A stretch of 5,104 nt of DNA, from NCBI GenBank assembly GCA_031288935.1, contig JAITQL010000090.1, positions 1 through 5,104 of the forward strand, written 5' to 3'. A program made the position numbers and the translations under genes. Positions 1 to 4,888 of the stretch are shown here, one piece after another. The notes under the pieces were generated by a model. It was not told the origin of the DNA. It ran no database searches and saw only the letters and a program-made list of their open reading frames with translations. Position 1 is the first letter of the stretch; each line of letters begins with the position of its first letter. Source of the DNA: Tannerella sp. (GTDB taxonomy: Bacteria > Bacteroidota > Bacteroidia > Bacteroidales > Tannerellaceae).

Positions 1-62
1 CCCTGCTCTCCTTCACCGTCTTTTTCAACGCCTGGGCGGTCTGGAGCTATCGGAAGAGTTGA
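1..62 (+). CDS. C-terminal end of an unidentified membrane protein (5' part outside window)
   Basis: Reading from base 3, nineteen codons precede a TGA at 60-62 and give LLSFTVFFNAWAVWSYRKS. This is a hydrophobic, aromatic-rich stretch ending in a basic tail, as expected for a last transmembrane helix with its C-terminus in the cytoplasm. The reading is supported by a second, decayed copy of the same gene end at 649-872: the two agree at about 61 of 63 bases and stop at the same TGA. Copy 2 adds sequence further upstream, including another hydrophobic stretch, so the full protein probably has at least two membrane helices near its C-terminus. I do not recognise the family. A hairpin at 125-164 may terminate its transcript. 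That this is a true gene end is fairly likely; function is unknown. Confidence 0.6.
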   Translation, partial: LLSFTVFFNAWAVWSYRKS

Positions 63-88
63 GACGGGGGCAGTGTTGCACGCGGATT
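1..88 (+). repeat. Direct repeat, copy 1 of a duplicated gene end plus flank
   Basis: Bases 1-63 match 812-873 except for one missing C and one T-to-C change. After a short unlike stretch the match resumes, with 73-88 matching 879-894 at 15 of 16 bases. The copy starts at or before the window edge. In copy 1 the sequence continues without a break into GCAGATTT (91-98). In copy 2 the same GCAGATTT comes only after a 230-bp palindrome (at 1128-1135). Copy 1 therefore serves as the uninterrupted reference. Confidence 0.8.
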
Positions 89-110
89 TCGCAGATTTAA
101 ACGCGGATTA
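81..110. repeat. Short imperfect tandem repeat, CGCGGATTT / CGCAGATTT / CGCGGATTA
   Basis: Three related 9-mers lie at 81-89, 90-98 and 102-110, the last after a 3-base spacer (AAA). This kind of short degenerate repeat is non-coding. It matters because the related site in copy 2 is where the palindromic element at 893-1125 sits. Confidence 0.6.
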
Positions 111-124
111 AAGAAAGCATATAA

Positions 125-164
125 AACACGGAGACACGGGGAAAATCCTCCATGTCTCCGTGTT
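125..164 (+). terminator. Hairpin, possible terminator of the upstream membrane-protein gene
   Basis: AACACGGAGACA at 125-136 is perfectly complementary to TGTCTCCGTGTT at 153-164, with a 16-base loop in which GGA and TCC can pair further. It starts 62 bases after the stop at 60-62. The sequence after the stem (CAATATCTATTTTA) is AT-rich but has no clean run of T, so termination is an inference; it could equally be a dispersed palindromic repeat. Confidence 0.45.
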
Positions 165-208
165 CAATATCTATTTTAATCCCCGCACATGCGAATCCCG
201 ACACGCCG

Positions 209-223
209 GAACACGTAGTGTTC
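209..223. repeat. Small inverted repeat GAACAC-GTA-GTGTTC
   Basis: Six-base perfect arms (209-214 and 218-223) around a 3-base centre. It lies just upstream of the hairpin at 235-261 and may belong to the same composite repeat. No adjacent gene gives it a regulatory role. Confidence 0.35.
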
Positions 224-234
224 AATGTGCTTAA

Positions 235-261
235 CCCCCAATGAAGCGCAGCGATTGGGGG
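235..261. repeat. Perfect 8-bp stem hairpin at the left edge of the 41-bp array
   Basis: CCCCCAAT (235-242) pairs with ATTGGGGG (254-261) around an 11-base loop, GAAGCGCAGCG. No T-tract follows on either strand, so it is not an obvious terminator. It directly precedes the degenerate first array unit (about 261-300) and probably forms the boundary of the repeat element. Confidence 0.55.
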
Positions 262-648
262 CTATTCGGATGCGTAGCGAAACGGTTTTTGACGAAAGCG
301 GAGAGTTCCGGAGGACTGAAAAATGATTTTTGGAGAAACCGGAGAGTTCCGGTGAGCTGAAAAATGATTTTTGGAGAAACCGGAGAGTTCCGGAGGCTTG
401 AAAAATGATTTTTGAAGAAACCGGAGAGTTCCGGAGGCTTGAAAAATGATTTTTGGAGAAACCGGAGAGTTCCGGAGGCTTGAAAAATGATTTTTGGAGA
501 AACCGGAGAGTTCCGGAGGGCTGAAAAACGATTTTTGGAGAAACCGGAGAGTTCCGGAGGCTTGAAAAACGATTTTTGGAGAAACCGGAGAGTTCCGGAG
601 GCTTGAAAAATGATTTTTGAAGAAACCGGAGAGTTCCGGAGGGCTGAA
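261..648. repeat. Tandem array of 41-bp units (8 full, 1 partial, 1 degenerate)
   Basis: Units start at 301, 342, 383, 424, 465, 506, 547, 588 and 629, a strict 41-base period; the last stops after 20 bases at 648. A degenerate unit precedes them (281-300 matches the second half of a unit at about 15 of 20 bases). Each unit begins GAGAGTTCCGG, then a variable stretch, then TGAAAAA, TGA or CGA, TTTTT, GGAGAAACCG. Units 4 and 5 are identical, as are 3 and 8. Differences cluster at unit bases 12-16, at base 24 (T or C, the loop of AAAAA-NGA-TTTTT) and at base 33 (G or A). Each junction forms CCGGA-GAGT-TCCGG, a second small inverted repeat. There are no spacers, so it is not CRISPR. All three minus-strand frames are open across it, but 41 is not a multiple of 3 and no gene features accompany them, so I treat it as non-coding. 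Confidence 0.9.
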
Positions 649-872
649 GCCACGTCCGTCCCGCGCCACCTCTTCATCATCGCCAGGCTTGCCCCCTACC
701 GGCTGACGGGTTTCGCCGTACTCAACCCCTGCATGTTGCTGGCCGGACTTGTATACGGGCTTTGGCCGGCGGGCAACGTGCGGAATATTTACCTCCACAC
801 CGACTGCATCGCCCTGTCTCCTTCACCGTCTTTTTCAACGCCCGGGCGGTCTGGAGCTATCGGAAGAGTTGA
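649..872 (+). pseudogene. Decayed, 5'-truncated second copy of the membrane-protein gene end
   Basis: From 649 the plus strand reads on in one frame, passes a hydrophobic segment (LTGFAVLNPCMLLAGLVYGLW, here split as LTGFAVLNPC then MLLAGLVYGLW; bases 703-765) and reaches CTG at 814-816. One base is then missing relative to copy 1 (CCCTGCTCTCC versus CCCTGTCTCC). Restoring it continues the reading as SFTVFFNA-R-AVWSYRKS to a TGA at 870-872, the same end as the gene at 1-62, with one W-to-R change at 843-845. The piece has no start of its own: upstream it runs straight into the last 41-bp array unit. It is best read as a duplicated, broken 3' end of the upstream gene or a close paralogue. Seen: near-identity and a one-base frameshift. 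Inferred: non-functional. The family is not recognised. Confidence 0.65.
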
Positions 873-892
873 GGGAGGGTGTTGCATGCGGA

Positions 893-1125
893 TTATACTT
901 TACCCGGGATGGTTTTGCGCATGGAGCTTGTCCCGTCAGGGAGAAAATGTCGGTAGAAAAAGAATGCTGCAACATCCGGCGGAATCCCGTCCGGGATGAT
1001 ATGCAGGCAATATCACACACATACCATCCCTACGGGATTTGGGCGGCTCACATGCAATTTTCTACCAACATCCTGTCTCTAACGGGACAGATACAATGCA
1101 CAAAACTATGCCGCGGGAAGTATAA
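893..1125. mobile_element. 230-bp imperfect palindrome, probable inserted non-autonomous element (MITE/REPIN-like)
   Basis: The two halves are complementary in register over most of their length. TTATACTT (893-900) pairs with 1118-1125; 912-922 pairs with 1096-1106 at 10 of 11; 929-960 pairs with 1058-1089 at about 26 of 32; AATCCCGT (983-990) pairs with 1032-1039, and GGGATG (993-998) with 1025-1030. The centre is near 1010. Smaller palindromes built on CCCGT/ACGGG recur inside each half, as in REP-type sequences. It contains no convincing coding region, so any movement would need an enzyme encoded elsewhere. The flanking 9-mers ATGCGGATT (886-894) and ATGCAGATT (1126-1134) differ by one base and could be a target duplication. 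However, copy 1 (81-98) already has two similar 9-mers side by side. Mobility is inferred; the palindrome itself is directly visible. Confidence 0.6.
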
Positions 1126-1142
1126 ATGCAGATTTTAGGGAT

Positions 1143-1210
1143 AAAAAACAAATAACAAAAGGTGTCATGAACCCGATAGGGATTGTTTATTTTTTATCCC
1201 TTCATGACAC
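1143..1210 (-). terminator. Terminator-like hairpin downstream of mrp, with an alternative pairing
   Basis: On the minus strand, 44 bases past the mrp stop, GTGTCATGAA (1210-1201) pairs perfectly with TTCATGACAC (1171-1162). Inside the loop ATCCC and GGGAT pair again. The stem is followed by a T-rich tract (CTTTTGTTATTTGTTTTTT, 1161-1143), as expected for intrinsic termination of mrp. A competing fold exists: AGGGATAAAAAA (1137-1148) is perfectly complementary to 1190-1201, and ATGCAGATT (1126-1134) to 1213-1221. Those two nest together and exclude the terminator stem. Confidence 0.6.
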
Positions 1211-1226
1211 TTAATCTGCATGAAAC

Positions 1227-1250
1227 CTTGAATCTTTGAATCTTTGAATT
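1227..1250. repeat. Three 8-bp tandem repeats (CTTGAATC type) after mrp
   Basis: Units at 1227-1234, 1235-1242 and 1243-1250 read CTTGAATC, TTTGAATC, TTTGAATT, ending 3 bases before the mrp stop codon. A related ATTCAA-rich stretch in the opposite orientation lies upstream of cca (4889-4920). Confidence 0.65.
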
Positions 1251-1253
1251 TTC

Positions 1254-2369
1254 TCAGTTTTTTGTTGTGGCGACCCGTTGTGTAGGCGGGAGCTGTTCGT
1301 TGCGGCGTTGCAGATGTTCCGTCACACGCTGCGCCAGTGCATGGAATGCGGCGCCGGTAAGGGTTTCGGGGTGCAGGGCGGCCGGCTCGCCGCGGTCGCC
1401 GCTCTCGCAAATGCTTTGTACAAGGGGTATTTGTCCCAGCAGGGGGAGGTTTAATTCTTTTGCCAGCTGCACGCCCCCTTCTTTTCCAAAAAGATAGTAC
1501 CTGTTTTCGGGCAGTTCGGCGGGCGTAAACCAGGCCATGTTTTCCACAATGCCCAGCACGGGCACGTTGACCTTTCCGGCGGCAAACATGCTGATGGCCT
1601 TGCGGGCGTCGGCCAGCGCCACTTCCTGGGGCGTACAAACCGCCAGGGCGGCCGTGACGGCCAGCGTCTGCACCAGCGTCAGGTGAATGTCGCTCGTTCC
1701 GGGCGGCAGGTCGATCAGGAAATAATCCAGCGTCCCCCAGTCGGCATCGCCGATCAGCTGCCTGAGCGCGTTGACCGCCATGGCGCCGCGCCAGAGGACG
1801 GCATCGTTGCGGTTGACGAAAAATCCGATCGAAAGCAGTTTGACGCCGTATTTTTCCACCGGTTGAATCAGCTCGCGGCCTCCCTTTTTTTCAAGCATCG
1901 GACGGGCGTCTTCCACTTGAAACATCTTTGGCTGCGACGGCCCGAAAATGTCGGCGTCCAGCAGCCCCGTCCGGTAACCCTGTGCAGCCAGGGCAACGGC
2001 CAGATTGGCGGTCAGCGTGCTCTTGCCGACGCCGCCTTTTCCCGAAGCAACGGCGAGGATGTTTTTTACGCCGGGCAACAGCGTTTCCGGCTTGGACGGA
2101 GGAGGTACGGACGGACGGCTGACGGCCGAAATGCGCCCCCGAATATCCACGTCGGGAGAGACATAGGTCAGGATCGCCGTCTCCGCCGCCTTGACGACCG
2201 AGCGGATAAACGGGTCGTTCGGTTTGTCGAAAAGCAGCGAGAACGACACGCTGCGCCCTTCGATGCGGATGTTGTCGTCTACCATTCCGGCTTCCACCAG
2301 ATTTTTGCCGCTGCCCGGATAGCGCACCTTGGCCAGGGCATCGAGAATAAGTGCGGGATACAGATTCAT
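1254..2369 (-). CDS. mrp: Mrp/NBP35-family P-loop ATPase, iron-sulfur cluster carrier
   Basis: A cytoplasmic ATPase of the Mrp/ApbC/NBP35 family, which binds and transfers Fe-S clusters to apo-proteins. From the ATG at 2369-2367 it is 371 residues. An N-terminal DUF59 (MIP18-like) domain covers roughly residues 1-85. A Pro-rich linker (about 85-100) follows. The P-loop domain has a deviant Walker A GKGGVGKST (110-118), the DADIFGPS switch motif (138-145) and DLPPGTSD (220-227), all diagnostic. Many Mrp proteins carry a CxxC pair shortly after the ENM motif; here ENMAWFTPAELPEN has none, so cluster binding, if any, must use other ligands. A longer reading from a TTG at 2402 exists but would overlap the terminator at 2391-2427; the ATG start gives the usual N-terminus (MNLYPALILDALAKVRYPG). 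It follows the TIM-barrel gene by 72 bp, with that terminator in between. Family assignment is firm; the in vivo target is unknown. Confidence 0.95.
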   Translation of the reverse strand: MNLYPALILDALAKVRYPGSGKNLVEAGMVDDNIRIEGRSVSFSLLFDKPNDPFIRSVVKAAETAILTYVSPDVDIRGRISAVSRPSVPPPSKPETLLPGVKNILAVASGKGGVGKSTLTANLAVALAAQGYRTGLLDADIFGPSQPKMFQVEDARPMLEKKGGRELIQPVEKYGVKLLSIGFFVNRNDAVLWRGAMAVNALRQLIGDADWGTLDYFLIDLPPGTSDIHLTLVQTLAVTAALAVCTPQEVALADARKAISMFAAGKVNVPVLGIVENMAWFTPAELPENRYYLFGKEGGVQLAKELNLPLLGQIPLVQSICESGDRGEPAALHPETLTGAAFHALAQRVTEHLQRRNEQLPPTQRVATTKN

Positions 2370-2390
2370 ACGTTTACGGATTGTCAGCAG

Positions 2391-2427
2391 ATAAAAAAAC
2401 AAATCCGGCGGGGATGAGCCGCCGGAT
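2391..2427 (-). terminator. Intrinsic terminator between the TIM-barrel gene and mrp
   Basis: On the minus strand ATCCGGCGG (2427-2419) pairs perfectly with CCGCCGGAT (2411-2403) around a 7-base loop. TTGTTTTTTT (2402-2393) follows at once. This GC-rich 9-bp stem plus T-tract is a textbook Rho-independent terminator, 14 bases past the stop of the TIM-barrel gene. Its T-tract ends only about 23 bases before the mrp ATG. Confidence 0.85.
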
Positions 2428-2441
2428 CAGTCCGTGTAAAG

Positions 2442-3341
2442 TTATACGTCGCAAATACGGATACACTTCTCCAGCGAGGCGATTTTGTCCGGCTGTTTCG
2501 GCACAAACTCCTGTCCGACGAATCCCTTGTAGCCGGCATCGACCAGCGCCTTCATGATGGCCGGGTAATAGAGTTCCTGCGTTTCGTCGATTTCCGCCCG
2601 TCCGGGATTGCCGCCGGTGTGAACGTGCGAGAAAAAGGAATGATAGTTGCGGATGTGTTCGATGATGTTGCCTTCCATGATCTGCATGTGGAAAATGTCG
2701 TACAGCAGCTTGAAGTTCGGCGAACCCAGACGGCGGCACAGTTCCACGCCCCAGACGGTGTGGTCGCAAAGATAGTCCTTGTGTCCAACGCTGTTGAGGA
2801 GTTCCATCGTGAGCACGACGTTGTATTTCTCGGCAACGGGCGTGATGCGCTTCAGGCCTTTTTCGCAGTGCTCCCATCCCTGCAGGTCGGTCACGCCGTT
2901 GCGCCGTCCCGCAAAGCAGATGAGGTTGGTCAGTCCGGCCTCGGCCACCATCGGGATGACCTTCTCGTAGCTTGCCACCAGCTCGTCGTGCAGGGAAGGA
3001 TCGTTGAATCCGCGGTCAATGCCCAGCCCTGCGCCCTGCGCCATGGCCACGGTCAGGCCGTGGCTTTTCACCGTCGCCCAGTCCTTGGGGTCTAACAGTT
3101 CGACGGACTCGATGCCGATGGTCTTGCACGTGTCGCAAAATTCATCCAGCGGATAGTCGCCGAAGCACCATTTGCTTACCGAATGGCGGATATTGCCTTT
3201 CAGCGGTTCTTTGACCGGCGTTTTGGCCGGTTTCCTTTCGCCGCGGTTTCTTTCCGCAGCCGCTTCCAGTCCTGTTGCGGCCATTGCCGCGCCCCCGATC
3301 ACAGCCGTTCTGAGGGCAGTTCTTCTTGAAATAGCTTTCAT
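2442..3341 (-). CDS. Exported hydroxypyruvate-isomerase-like TIM-barrel protein
   Basis: A 299-residue protein of the xylose-isomerase-like TIM-barrel (AP endonuclease 2) superfamily, closest in pattern to hydroxypyruvate isomerase, which interconverts hydroxypyruvate and tartronate semialdehyde. The N-terminus carries a twin-arginine-type signal: SRRTAL (5-10), a small hydrophobic stretch (13-25) and an Ala-rich possible cleavage site near residue 29. A charged linker precedes the barrel, which begins at about residue 51. Candidate metal and substrate residues fall on successive strands: E180 (LTMELLN), D215 and H218 (YDIFHMQ), H241 (HVHTGG), E250, and E278 (GQEF). Classic Hyi is cytosolic and about 258 residues; the extra length here is mostly the signal and linker. 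The start at 3341 is supported by the signal peptide it creates. A promoter-like site lies in the 83-bp gap from cca and a terminator follows, so it may be its own transcription unit. The family is firm; the exact substrate is not. Confidence 0.88.
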   Translation of the reverse strand: MKAISRRTALRTAVIGGAAMAATGLEAAAERNRGERKPAKTPVKEPLKGNIRHSVSKWCFGDYPLDEFCDTCKTIGIESVELLDPKDWATVKSHGLTVAMAQGAGLGIDRGFNDPSLHDELVASYEKVIPMVAEAGLTNLICFAGRRNGVTDLQGWEHCEKGLKRITPVAEKYNVVLTMELLNSVGHKDYLCDHTVWGVELCRRLGSPNFKLLYDIFHMQIMEGNIIEHIRNYHSFFSHVHTGGNPGRAEIDETQELYYPAIMKALVDAGYKGFVGQEFVPKQPDKIASLEKCIRICDV

Positions 3342-3381
3342 AAAATGGGTGTTTTGTAATTAGTAATCAATCTTTTTTTCA

Positions 3382-3419
3382 TTCCGAAACGGTTGCAAAT
3401 GTAGCAATAAGTTTCGGAA
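3382..3419. repeat. 9-bp inverted repeat flanking the TIM-barrel promoter box, possible operator
   Basis: TTCCGAAAC (3382-3390) and GTTTCGGAA (3411-3419) are perfect reverse complements separated by 20 bases that contain the TACATTTG box. The arms begin two helical turns or more apart, a layout compatible with a dimeric regulator, or the pair could form a stem after the cca stop. No T-tract follows on the minus strand (A-rich instead), which argues against a cca terminator. Confidence 0.45.
3396..3403 (-). promoter_or_regulatory. Bacteroidetes-type -7 box upstream of the TIM-barrel gene
   Basis: The minus strand reads TACATTTG (3403-3396), an exact match to TAnnTTTG, 54 bases before the ATG at 3341. 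No good -33 TTTG was found at the usual 19-21 base spacing, so support is from one half-site plus its position between cca and the gene. It sits in the spacer of the inverted repeat at 3382-3419. Confidence 0.45.
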
Positions 3420-3424
3420 AAGCG

Positions 3425-4852
3425 TTATTTTTCGTACGTCAAACCCATTTGCGCCGCTTTCTCGTGCATAAAGTGCAGGGCGGCGACGTAGTCGTTGGGG
3501 ATCGCGCCGTCGAGGATGGCGTTTTTGATGGCGTCCTTGAGCAGTCCGACCGGTCGCGAGGGCGGCAGGTCGAAGGTGGCCATGATTTCCTCGCCCGAGA
3601 TGGGCGGCTGGAAATTGCGCAGGCGGTCTTTCTCTTCGATTTCCACCAGCTTGTCGCGTACCAGCTGGAAATTGTTCAGGTAACGGCGCACTTTTTCCGG
3701 GTTCTTGCTTGTAATGTCGGCTTCGCAGAGCGTCATCAGGTCGTCGATGTCGTCGCCGGCATCGAACAGGAGACGGCGGACGGCGGAATCGGTCACCTCC
3801 TCGTCCACAAGGGCAATCGGACGCATGTGCAGCGTGACCATCTTCTGCACGTAGCGCATTTTTTCATTCATCGGCAGCTTCATCCTTCGGAAGATGCCCG
3901 GAATCATCTTCTCGCCAACGAAGTTGTGATTGTGGAACGTCCATCCCAGACGATGGTCGAACCGCTTGGTAACGGGCTTGGCAATATCGTGCAGCAGGGC
4001 GCTCCAGCGCAGCCACAGGTTGCCGGAGGTTTTGCTCAGCCGGTCGAGCACCATCAGCGTATGGGCAAAGTTGTCCTTGTGTCCGATGCCGTCTTTCGTT
4101 TCCGCGCCCTTGAGCGCTTCGAGTTCGGGAAAGATGAGTTCCAGCAGTCCGCAGGCGTCCAGGAGTTCGAACCCGACGGAAGGCCTGGGCGAAAGGATGA
4201 TTTTGTTCAGTTCATCCGCAATCCGTTCGCCGGAAACGATGTCGATGCGCCGTTTGTTGCGCACGATGGAGTCGAACGTGTCCGGGTCGATGAAAAAGCC
4301 CAGCTGCGAGGCAAACCTCACGGCGCGCATCATCCGCAGAGGGTCGTCGCTAAAGGTCATGTCCGGGTCTTTCGGCGTCACGATGCGCAGGGTCGCCAGG
4401 TCGCTCAGTCCGCCGAAGGGATCCAGCAGTTCGCCGAACCGGTCTTTGTTCAGGCAAAAGGCCAGCGCATTGATGGTGAAGTCGCGGCGCTGCTGGTCGT
4501 CCTCCAGCGTACCGTCTTCCACGACGGGGTTCCGGCTGTCGCGCGAATAGGATTCCCGTCGCGCCCCCACAAACTCCAGCTCCATCCCTCCGGCCTTCAC
4601 CTGCGCCGTGCCGTAGCGTTTGAAGACGATCAGTTTCGCCTTCCAGCCAAGCGCGCGGGCTACGGCCTGCGCCAGTTCGATCCCGCTGCCGACCGTCACC
4701 ACGTCGACATCCTTTGACGGACGGCGCAGGAACAAGTCCCGTACAAACCCGCCTATTACATACGTATCCTGTCCCAGGGTCTCCGCCGCGTCCGCAATCG
4801 TCCGGAATACCGGAGCCGCCAGAATTTCGACTATCTCATCCTCGTAACTCAT
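3425..4852 (-). CDS. cca: CCA tRNA nucleotidyltransferase with HD domain
   Basis: A class II CCA-adding enzyme that builds or repairs the 3'-terminal CCA of tRNAs from CTP and ATP in the cytoplasm. It has 475 residues. The nucleotidyltransferase head has GGFVRD (34-39) and the catalytic carboxylates D48 and D50 (DVD). Motif RRDFTINAL lies at 122-130, the nucleotide-template motif DDPLRMMRAVRF at 169-180, and neck motif ERIADEL at 209-215. An HD phosphohydrolase-type domain follows, with H264 (NFAHTL), H288-D289 (LLHDIAKP) and H307/H309 (HNHNF). The C-terminal helical part would contact tRNA. Length and domain order match the HD-containing bacterial branch, longer than E. coli Cca. The ATG at 4852-4850 is chosen because residues before GGFVRD are then of normal length and a promoter box lies just upstream. 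It is first in the minus-strand series cca, TIM-barrel gene, mrp. All catalytic motifs are intact; confidence is very high. Confidence 0.97.
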   Translation of the reverse strand: MSYEDEIVEILAAPVFRTIADAAETLGQDTYVIGGFVRDLFLRRPSKDVDVVTVGSGIELAQAVARALGWKAKLIVFKRYGTAQVKAGGMELEFVGARRESYSRDSRNPVVEDGTLEDDQQRRDFTINALAFCLNKDRFGELLDPFGGLSDLATLRIVTPKDPDMTFSDDPLRMMRAVRFASQLGFFIDPDTFDSIVRNKRRIDIVSGERIADELNKIILSPRPSVGFELLDACGLLELIFPELEALKGAETKDGIGHKDNFAHTLMVLDRLSKTSGNLWLRWSALLHDIAKPVTKRFDHRLGWTFHNHNFVGEKMIPGIFRRMKLPMNEKMRYVQKMVTLHMRPIALVDEEVTDSAVRRLLFDAGDDIDDLMTLCEADITSKNPEKVRRYLNNFQLVRDKLVEIEEKDRLRNFQPPISGEEIMATFDLPPSRPVGLLKDAIKNAILDGAIPNDYVAALHFMHEKAAQMGLTYEK

Positions 4853-4871
4853 CCTTTACATTTTAACGCTA

Positions 4872-4879
4872 CAAAATTA
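4872..4879 (-). promoter_or_regulatory. Bacteroidetes-type -7 box upstream of cca
   Basis: The minus strand reads TAATTTTG (4879-4872), an exact TAnnTTTG match, 19 bases before the cca ATG, implying a leader of roughly 15 bases. The nearest -33-like sequence is CTTG with 17-base spacing, shorter than the usual 19-21, so the -33 half is weak. AAAGG directly abuts the ATG, which is too close for a normal Shine-Dalgarno site. Confidence 0.45.
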
Positions 4880-4888
4880 GAAATAATA

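Noticed and set aside
241..360. Plus-strand 39-codon frame beginning MKRSDWGLFG inside the hairpin and first array units
   Set aside because: Its start lies in the loop-side of a hairpin, and it ends within unit 2 only because of that unit's sequence. Composition is that of the repeat and nothing supports expression.
301..648. CRISPR array
   Set aside because: Units abut with no unique spacers, and no cas genes are present.
231..798. Two long minus-strand open frames across the array (149 and 178 codons) encoding a 41-residue repeat
   Set aside because: A 41-bp unit lacking minus-strand stops keeps all three frames open automatically. The peptides have no recognisable domain and run on into antisense of a gene fragment.
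749..1138. Plus-strand frame of 129 codons over the gene fragment and palindrome
   Set aside because: It is out of frame with the recognised gene end and its second half is the palindromic element.
63..1253. tRNA, rRNA or known riboswitch in the gene-poor region
   Set aside because: No cloverleaf, T-loop GTTCRANNC context or conserved riboswitch core was found; all structure seen is repeat-derived.
2370..2402. Extended mrp start at a TTG
   Set aside because: The extra 11 residues come from the T-tract and spacer of the preceding terminator, and the ATG start gives the usual family N-terminus.
1683..2417. 244-codon open frame on the plus strand opposite mrp
   Set aside because: Antisense shadow: mrp motifs are complete on the other strand, and this frame would start inside them.
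3449..4717. 422-codon open frame on the plus strand opposite cca
   Set aside because: It is a shadow of a GC-rich gene. cca has every catalytic motif, while the antisense product is His/Val/Gln-rich with no domain.
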